Shown one piece after another: positions 57,290-64,000 of a stretch of 64,000 nt of DNA. Below the pieces are notes generated by a model, which worked only from the letters and a program-made list of their open reading frames with translations, was not told the origin of the DNA and searched no databases. Numbering within the stretch: position 1 is the stretch's first letter; each line of letters begins with the position of its first letter. This DNA is from Allacma fusca. Its lineage: Eukaryota > Arthropoda > Collembola > Symphypleona > Sminthuridae. Location of the stretch: NCBI GenBank assembly GCA_947179485.1, contig OX359247.1, positions 33,208,801 through 33,272,800 on the forward strand, given 5' to 3'. Position numbers and translations under genes: made by a program.

Positions 57290-57700
57290 AATTCGACTTC
57301 AATTTTGACCATCCGACTTGTCCACAGACAAGCGCCGTCGGAATGAAGCACATGATCGGTTCGTGAAGAGTATCAAACGAAGAAAATTGCTGGCTCACTA
57401 TACATTGTGATTGTGTTCATATGGAAGTACGGTTTTAAAAAAAATATTTTAACGTTTAGTTTATTCCGAATCCTAGTGATTCCATCATGTAAGCTTATGG
57501 TACTACAATTGCAAAGGCGGCACATTTTTCAGTTTTACCGTGTACACCAATAGTAAAATTTAAGCACTGTGCTAATATTGAAGCGATTTGTACAAACGGA
57601 ATCATATTTGTCTCTCATAAGTGCCATTTTTTAGGTAAATATAATGATTTCGGTCTTTAAATTCCAAGTTTCCTTTTGAAAGCAGAGATTTCTCTAAGGA
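57290..57700 (-). pseudogene. IR relic, S1 to pore fragment
   Basis: The minus strand matches B from the stretch after the pore loop back through the M1-proximal KMFFFQPYF-like region ('tacattgtgattgtgttcat' as the sense complement of TIIMYSEP) and into S1 ('gtaaaatttaagcactgtgctaatatt'). It continues to the 'ttgaaagcagagatt' stretch. Many indels, and M1 is largely deleted. Confidence 0.75.
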
Positions 57701-57853
57701 GCTGACCTTTAAAAATTAGCATTTAAAAAAAATCCATTTGTACGAAGGTCTATCAAAATATACAAGTTCAAAAACTCGGTTTCTGGCAGAACTTTGTTTT
57801 TTGCTCCTGATAATTGAATTTCTCAACCTTGCTCTGTCTTTAAGGGGTACGCC

Positions 57854-59620
57854 TAGTGCTGTAATATTGTTCGCGTTTTGTTTGTTCTTTTGTTCAGTTC
57901 TTGTTTTTTGAACAAAACAAAACAAACAAAATCAGTTTTCGAAAAAACAAAACTAGAACAAAACCGCGATAATATAAAACAAAACTATAACAAACAAACC
58001 ACCACGACAGCGGGTAATAACCTTTTCAAACGTTGAGTTTGAAAAAGTGCCCAAAAGTAACATGACCTCAAATTGACCTGAGTGAGTCACAAATATCAAT
58101 ATGACATCAAATTGACCTGAGTGAGTCACAAATATCAATATGACATCAAATTGACCTGAGTGAGTCACAAATATCAATATGACATCAAATTGACCTGAGT
58201 GAGTCACAAATATCAATATGACATCAAATTGACCTGAGTGAGTCACAAATATCAATATGACATCAAATTGACCTGAGTGAGTCACAAATATCAATATGAC
58301 ATCAAATTGACCTGAGTGAGTCACAAATATCAATATGACATCAAATTGACCTGAGTGAGTCACAAATATCAATATGACATCAAATTGACCTGAGTGAGTC
58401 ACAAATATCAATATGACATCAAATTGACCTGAGTGAGTCACAAATATCAATATGACATCAAATTGACCTGAGTGAGTCACAAATATCAATATGACATCAA
58501 ATTGACCTGAGTGAGTCACAAATATCAATATGACATCAAATTGACCTGAGTGAGTCACAAATATCAATATGACATCAAATTGACCTGAGTGAGTCACAAA
58601 TAGCAACAAAACCTCAAATTGACCTTAGTGAGTTACAACAAGTTATATGACCTCAAATTGACCCCAGTGGGCTACAAGAAATTCCATGACCTCAATTTGA
58701 CCTCAGTGGGCTACAAGAAATTCCATGACCTCAATTTGACCTCAGTGGGCTACAAGAAATTCCATGACCTCAATTTGACCTCAGTGGGCTACAAGAAATT
58801 CCATGACCTCAATTTGACCTCAGTGGGCTACAAGAAATTCCATGACCTCAATTTGACCTCAGTGGGCTACAAGAAATTCCATGACCTCAATTTGACCTCA
58901 GTGGGCTACAAGGAGTTTTTTTCGATGGGTCACAAGAATTTCCATGACTTTAATTTGACCTTTGTGGGTTATTAGTAGACCCATGACCTTACATACAGTT
59001 TATAATGAATCTCAAATAGCATTTATAATGACCGATGAAATTCGATTTTAATTTGTTGTTTCTAATAAAATGCAGAAGGATGACTTGGATGGTAAATTAT
59101 AAACTTGATTTGATCCTAAAATGTTGAAACTAGTCTGATTGTGAGTTGACAGGAAGACACAGAAAGAGGCCTAAGCAATCCAAAAAAAACAATACAGGTA
59201 ATTAATTCAATCAAGGCATCGGGCGAACCCAAAACGATGCGTATCGGTAGCGCTAGGTAAACCCAATCACAATCGTTTGTTGACATATTATGTCTATACA
59301 CGCGGTCATTTCAGGTCTTGTGGATGTATGAAATTACATTACGCCTTACACTCCTAGAAACTATCAACAAAAGTTGGGCGGACCAAAGTTACACAAATCA
59401 ACTTCTATATGCTCTATTACTAATATACAACAATCAATTTCACAAATTTCTAACATCTCCTACATGCGTAGAACAAAGCAATATGAATTGTTTTTTGAAC
59501 AATACGGATTGTTCAAAAAACAAAACTAAACTCGGTGAACAAAACAAAACTCAAATTGTTCTACTTTTGTTAATTTCCGAAGAGAACAAAACAAAACAAA
59601 ACGAACAAATTACAGCACTA
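57854..59620. mobile_element. hAT-like element carrying a 39-bp minisatellite
   Basis: About 1.77 kb, ends TAGTGCTGTAATATTGTTCG and (inward) TAGTGCTGTAATTTGTTCG. Flanking octamers ggtacgcc (57846-57853) and gctacgcc (59621-59628) match at 7 of 8. Subterminal zones are AACAAAACAAAAC-type words on both sides (57870-57985 and 59500-59612). The centre holds a large minisatellite (58058-58985). No transposase frame is seen. Confidence 0.87.
58058..58985. repeat. 39-bp minisatellite in two homogeneous blocks
   Basis: Block 1 (about 58074-58610) is roughly 13-14 nearly identical copies of a 39-bp unit (gacctgagtgagtcacaaat + atcaatatgacatcaaatt). Block 2 (about 58621-58975) is eight to nine copies of a related 39-bp unit (gacctcagtgggctacaaga + aattccatgacctcaattt). 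As 39 is a multiple of 3, long repetitive frames stay open (13-residue periods) on either strand. These are not genes. Confidence 0.93.
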
Positions 59621-60258
59621 GCTACGCCCACAATTCTCAACAAAGGAACCTGTTATATCTGAACATTTTACCCACTTCTAAGGTGGAGATTATTATGGTG
59701 CCATGTAGACACTGCTTACTATGCAAACTAAGTGTTATTTTTTTTCGTCAACGGAATACAACCATGAGAACAATGAAAGTGTGTGTTATCCCGAAAGTAG
59801 CCTTACAGTACCGTGCATGCTTAGTTGCTGTAATAATTGGAATTTGGAAAGGAAACTATCGAACTAGAAAACGGTATGGAGGTGAACAATTGTGTAGTTG
59901 CTAATAAGACATTGAAGGGGTCGGATTTTTGTCAATCTCACACTGGAGGATAATATTTGTTTTTCCCTGCTGAATTTGATGTCCCTTTTTGGAAGTTCAA
60001 ATATTCCTGTTGCAAAAATTTGAAAATCCCTGTTGTCAAAAGATGTCAACCAATTTAAAAATTCCTGCTAACTAAAAATATTTCCTTCCCGATGTAAGTT
60101 TCCTCGCCTGAATTTTTTTCCCTGGGTAGAATCTTTACGTTTTTCCACAAAAATCTGACCTCTGAGGTATACATACTTATATCTGGTAGTAAAACTCTGT
60201 AGTACCAGCCACGTAAGTTCACTGAGAGTAGATATTTCAATATTCAACTAGTTTAAAT
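59621..60258. repeat. IR upstream unit of the 61.6-kb relic
   Basis: Contains the recurrent upstream module (59690-59880), the old CAGGG-type MITE (59915-60164) and the conserved proximal block (60202-60258). The order is the same as upstream of D, E and F. Confidence 0.65.
59915..60164. mobile_element. Old CAGGG-type hAT-like MITE, fourth positional copy
   Basis: 'aaggggtcggatttttgtc' at the left and (inward) CAGAGGTCAGATTTTTGT at the right. The interior matches 17691-17960. Flanking octamers are degraded. Confidence 0.65.
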
Positions 60259-61619
60259 CAGGGACGGGAATTCGAATTCGAATCGGAATTATATTCAAAA
60301 AGTTAGGGTATCCGTATCGATAATGGAATCGGATAAATATTCACAAAGGTATTTATATCCAAAATCGGATTAGAATAAAAACAGGGTATTCGAATCGGTA
60401 TTCGAATATTTTTTATGAATTCCTATTCCAATAAATTATCGATTTCATTGGGGTTTATATTGCCACCTGCGAGAAAAAGTTCATAGAAAGCATTTTTTGA
60501 AAGCCGCACACATGTAATTATAAAACTCAAAGGCGAAGAACCGAATGGTGGGTAAACGAAAAGTATTTGCTTGTCAATGGGCAGTGAGTTGAAGCCCGTT
60601 TCTGCAAAAATTCCTGCAAACAGGATGAGATAGCTGCATAGTCTCGGTCTTACAGGACTATTAACCACTATTAAGTGAATCAAGTTTCTCACTTCTTAAA
60701 TCTTGCTCTCAAGTACATTCTACTAGTTACGTTGTGTTATCAAACAAATCGATTTACAAATACTGTTAGAAGGAACTAATCGGAAAAGTAGTTAGACAGG
60801 TTAACAAATTACTCTGATTTTTTAGAAATGTTATGGGATCACTCCTTGCTTTTCCAGTTACTCAAATTTCAGCTGGCAAGTTATGTAGTTATGGAATATA
60901 ACCTGCACAATTTTAAAGCAGACGTCGGGGACCCTTATCTTTTTTTGAAAACATTCTAATGTAAATCGGGTTTCCACCGGAAACGAGGGCGAGATGGCGC
61001 AAACCAAGTTTTCAAACATGCTTATATTGTGTTATATGGAATTTCAATGAGCTTTTACGATTTAAATTTTTTTCGTGAAATTTGAAAATGAAGTTTCTTA
61101 ATGGGATTTAACATGGGAAATTTTAAGTTGGACAGGGGGAACGAATTGGTCACGAATTAGAATTTAAAACTTCTGCGCGATTTCCCGCGCAAACCAGGGC
61201 GAGATGGCACAAACGTTTGCTCTCGATGGGACATTGGGCCAGGTACCTAAGCTCCCACAAAATTTCATTCCTATCCCGATTTGGCATGGGGCGTGGGTTA
61301 CTTGTGAGCGTGTGTTTTCTGTGCTCAAGTTTATAATAAACGATTTGCGTGGTAATTTTGCCTTGAAAACACTTAATGTGTTATGTATCGCTTATATTTT
61401 TGCGGTTAAATTGTTCTTTTGAATAAATTCCAATTTTTTGTAAGAATATCCGAAAAGTATTTGAATTGGAATCCAAATTCAGGAAGTATTCAAATATATT
61501 GGAATCCGTATCGGAATTCAAATTTGTAAGTATTTAAAAAAATAATTGAAATTGAAATCGAAATTAGAAAGTATTCGAATCCACATTTAAATCCGTATTT
61601 TTCCGATATCCCCTTCCTG
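60259..61619 (+). mobile_element. hAT element remnant with transposase C-terminus
   Basis: A 1361-bp element with ends CAGGGACGGGAATTC and (inward) CAGGAAGGGGATATC. Perfect 8-bp duplications GTTTAAAT lie at 60251-60258 and 61620-61627. Subterminal ATTCGAATCGG words are at both ends (60270-60420 and 61450-61610). The right half codes for a peptide like the hAT dimerisation region, so this is an internally deleted relative of an autonomous element rather than a pure MITE. It is inserted in the promoter of an IR relic. Confidence 0.92.
61204..61422 (+). pseudogene. hAT transposase C-terminal dimerisation fragment
   Basis: The 72-codon frame contains CERVFSVLKFIINDLRGN followed by LKTLNVLCIAYI. 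This resembles the hATC pattern (ER-x-FS, then R, then a conserved leucine-rich helix) that lies near the C-terminus of hAT transposases. It ends about 200 bp before the right terminus, as expected. The BED zinc finger and the RNase H-like catalytic part are not recognisable upstream, so it cannot be active. Assignment by motif only. Confidence 0.75.
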
Positions 61620-61665
61620 GTTTAAATCGCTGCTTCGAATTAATATGGATCATGAGTATCTTAAC

Positions 61666-62196
61666 TGGGGTGAGTTACTCGTTGCTTTTAAAATTCTCGT
61701 TAGTCTCGTTCCCGTTTCTGAAAAAATACGAGAACGAGATATTTCGAGAACGAGAGTAGCGAGAGTGAGCAATGAACGAGACAAATGAGACAGAGACAGG
61801 GTTAAAACATGGCTAATATTAAAATATATGCCACTTAATTGTAGCACGTAGAAATTGTGGTGAGAGACCGGGCAAAATTTAATTTCACTATTCAAAACAA
61901 TCTAATGCCGTAAAATTCTTTTGGTTTGAACCATAAAATTTGAAAACATGAAAACTATGAAAAAAATAAATGCAGACCTCCAGCAATAAAAGCTAGAACC
62001 AAGAGCTGCAAAATGACTTAATTGACCAAATGATAGCAAAACTCCCCATTTTTCAGTTTGAGGTGGGCTTAAATAAGATTTAATTGCAAACAATATTCTG
62101 GGTAAATAAAGCGAGATGTCTCGTACGGTCTCTATGATGAATAAAGAACGAGACAAACGAGATTCTAGTCTCGTTGCCTCGTTATTCTCACCCCTA
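61666..62196. mobile_element. hAT-like MITE with ACGAGA repeats
   Basis: A 531-bp element with ends TGGGGTGAGTTACTCGTT and (inward) TAGGGGTGAGAATAACGAG. Perfect 8-bp duplications ATCTTAAC lie at 61658-61665 and 62197-62204. Subterminal words are GAACGAGA, TCTCGTTC and ACGAGACAAACGAGA. The core is non-coding. Confidence 0.92.
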
Positions 62197-62286
62197 ATCT
62201 TAACATAAATTCTAACAATTTCATCCCTATTATCGCTTAATTTCACACCAACAACTATCGGGGGGATAAAATACAGTCCATCTTTC

Positions 62287-63139
62287 TAGGGTTTGTCGAT
62301 TTTTAAATGCCATGGCATTAATGGCAAATTTGGCAGGCATTTAGGGCATTTATTCACATGGGCAAAAATGATTTTTTATGCCATTCTGGCAGAATTGGCA
62401 TTTAATATTTTTTGCCTTGGCAAAATTGGCATAAATTAACTATGCTCATGGAACGCTCTATTTCCGCCATCATTAGTGCTTGCTCCGACCGTGGCCAACT
62501 TTAAAATAGGCTTTCAAACAAGCAAAAGAATGTCGGATCGTGGATTCGATATACAATTACTTATTTGCAGACACTTTGTCAGATGTAAATAGCCTCAATG
62601 AAATTGATGAAGGCGACGAAAAAACCGACGATGAACTTGAAACAATATTGATAATTGAGGAACCCTATTCTGATAGTGATTTGTTAGTTTGTGTTCACAT
62701 ATTTTTGGCGATAGTTTCGACTTAGACAATAGTTCCCAAAAAGTGACAAATTGGATGAGTATTGTCGGTTTTTATAATGTTAAACACTTTTGGATGTATA
62801 CTAAAATCACAAATTGAAAACAAATAGACCAGCATTCTCACATTTGTTCCAAATTTTCGATTTATAATGGTGGCATTTTTGAAAGCACACTCATTGTTGT
62901 TGAATCTGCTGAACAGGTTTGACTTCTTCATGACACAATACTGCACCTCAACCTCAACAAGTTTTTTGTTGCCTTAATTTTTGCCATTTTTGCCTTTTTG
63001 CCATGCATTTATTGCCTTTTTGCCCGGCATTTATTTTTAAGGGTAAGGCGAAGGCATAAATTGTTTTTTTTGCCTTGCTACGGGCAAAAAATACCGGGCA
63101 GGCAAAATACCTAAGGCATTTAAAAATCGACAAACCCTA
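62287..63139. mobile_element. hAT-like MITE with GGCATTTA repeats
   Basis: An 853-bp element with perfect terminal inverted repeats of at least 20 bp, beginning TAGGGTTTGTCGATTTTTAA. Perfect 8-bp duplications CATCTTTC lie at 62279-62286 and 63140-63147. Subterminal words GGCATTTA, TTGGCA and TTTTTGCC recur at both ends. A 61-codon acidic frame (62540-62725) in the core has no recognisable family. Terminus and word resemble the 27491-28574 element, so the two families may be related. Confidence 0.94.
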
Positions 63140-63238
63140 CATCTTTCAATATCTACCACCAATTTCGCAAACCGTTCAATGAGTTTGAGGCCAACGTGGT
63201 GACGGCATACAAACCAAAAGCACGTAAAGGGGTACATG

Positions 63239-63830
63239 TGAAAGCGATCCTCCAACTTCAGAAGAGGTTTCTCTGGCTGTAATTCAGACTCTCCAGAGGT
63301 TTTCTTTGGATGCCGACCAAATTAGCCCAGGAAATCAATTTATGAATTAAATTGCGGTTCTCAGAGTCAGAGGAAAGAACAACTTGAATGTAGAAATAAC
63401 TTCATATTATAACAAAATTAAATTTAAATAAACAAATGATAATATCAAATCAAAAATCACATTTTCATTTAAAATGAATTAAATGACATATGTATATGTA
63501 CATTGGTCTTTATAACCTCTGATTGTGAGTTGAGACGTAAAATGGTATAGTATTGCTCAAGAGTAGCATCAGTGATTTGTGCTGCTGTTTATTCAAAGTT
63601 AAGAAAAAGTGATATCACTTTTATTAAACTATTTTTGTCATAAATCTAAGTTCTTCGACAATAGTAAAATTAATGAATATTACTTTCATAGTATTAACTG
63701 TAATGCAATGATGGAACGTAAAATGGCGAAATGACTGGAACTATTATTATATTCTTCTGGTTAAGATGCTGCGATGTGACCGAATGCATTAAGACACGGA
63801 GATTTTAACATCTCATTAAATACTCTTGTT
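63239..63830. other. Spacer, nothing recognised
   Basis: AT-rich. No shared repeat or gene was noticed after the IR relic breaks off. Confidence 0.35.
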
Positions 63831-64000
63831 CAGAGCTGCGTTCAAGTTCAAGTATAACTCGAAAAGTTCAAGTGCGTATCAAGCTCAAGTCAAGTCAAGT
63901 GCAGACAATTTGGTAACTTGAAACTTGAACATCAAGTTCAAGTGAAATTATAATTTAACTTGAATTTTCAAGTTCAAGTGAAATTATAATTTAACTTGAA
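63831..64000. mobile_element. Left end of hAT-like element with CAAGTT repeats
   Basis: Begins CAGAGCTGCGTTCAAGTTC, the terminus of the family at 23449-24448 and 15880-16165, followed by CAAGTTCAAGT words to the window edge. The right end and duplication lie outside the window. Confidence 0.8.

Larger units (their letters stand above)
61652..63238 (+). pseudogene. IR relic, 5' end split by transposons
   Basis: The ATG at 61652 is in the shared context gatcATGAGTAT. After about 14 bp it is interrupted by a 531-bp element (61666-62196). It resumes at 62205 with the signal-peptide stretch, is interrupted again by an 853-bp element (62287-63139), and resumes at 63148 through the stretch equal to NIYHQF.KPFNE and the cysteine-less equivalent of CKPKAC. 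It ends at about 63238, with no further IR sequence. Besides the insertions there is a stop at codon 6. A third element lies in its promoter (60259-61619). Confidence 0.9.

Noticed and set aside
57953-58975. Long frames of 13-residue repeats on both strands
   Set aside because: The minisatellite unit is 39 bp, a multiple of three, so any stop-free unit gives a long frame. There is no unique coding sequence.
58058-58985. Regular repeats that might suggest a CRISPR array
   Set aside because: Repeats are directly adjacent with no unique spacers, and the context is eukaryotic.
1-64000. tRNA, rRNA or other structured RNA genes
   Set aside because: I looked for tRNA-like B-box and cloverleaf patterns by eye and found nothing I could support.

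Overview
Organism and overall character. This is AT-rich eukaryotic nuclear DNA from an arthropod. It holds one gene family, a tandem cluster of intronless, highly divergent ionotropic-glutamate-receptor-like genes of the chemosensory ionotropic receptor (IR) type. These are embedded in a dense field of non-autonomous DNA transposons. The layout (IR expansion, long AT-rich spacers, ACAT microsatellites, hAT and Penelope-like debris) fits a hexapod such as a springtail or insect. I cannot name the species, and nothing looks bacterial, viral or organellar.

Layout. Plus-strand IR copies: an N-terminal relic (983-1243); copy A (1624-4529, split by a transposon); a relic (13285-13775); copy D (18084-20008, several frameshifts); a relic (26106-26585); copy E (29324-31249, intact); copy F (41267-43129, long frame but the ancestral ATG is out of frame); copy G (47761-49767, intact, with a frameshifted new tail); and a start-proximal relic (61652-63238) broken by transposons. 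Minus-strand copies: B (9071-11002, intact but ended by a transposon) and its duplicate C (22711-24603, internal deletion plus transposon). Smaller minus-strand relics lie at 33375-33450, 35165-35225, 44820-44970, 46655-46990, 50895-51010, 54015-54345 and 57290-57700. Large segmental duplications explain the array: about 6.7-12.2 kb matches 21.9-26.1 kb; about 16.3-21.1, 26.8-33.0 and 38.2-44.2 kb match each other; 12.5-13.8 kb matches 47.0-48.3 kb.

Transposons. By eye I can delimit about fifteen elements with terminal inverted repeats and 8-bp target-site duplications, eleven of them with perfect duplications. Several have an empty site visible in a paralogous copy in this window. Most termini fit the hAT pattern (TAGGG, CAGGG, TAGTG, CAGAG). 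One 1.36-kb member (60259-61619) still encodes a peptide resembling the hAT transposase C-terminal dimerisation region. Nearly every family has its own short word repeated many times beneath both ends. There is also a Penelope-like fragment with a GIY-YIG domain, a pogo/Tc1-mariner-like element with TA duplications, a probable Helitron 3' end and a two-variety 39-bp minisatellite.

How it fits together. The proteins have the IR plan: signal peptide, a cysteine-containing extracellular region, ligand-binding halves S1 and S2 around M1, a pore loop and M3, then M4 and a short tail. They are likely chemosensory or related ligand-gated channels. Birth by segmental duplication and death by transposon insertion, deletion and frameshift can be read side by side.
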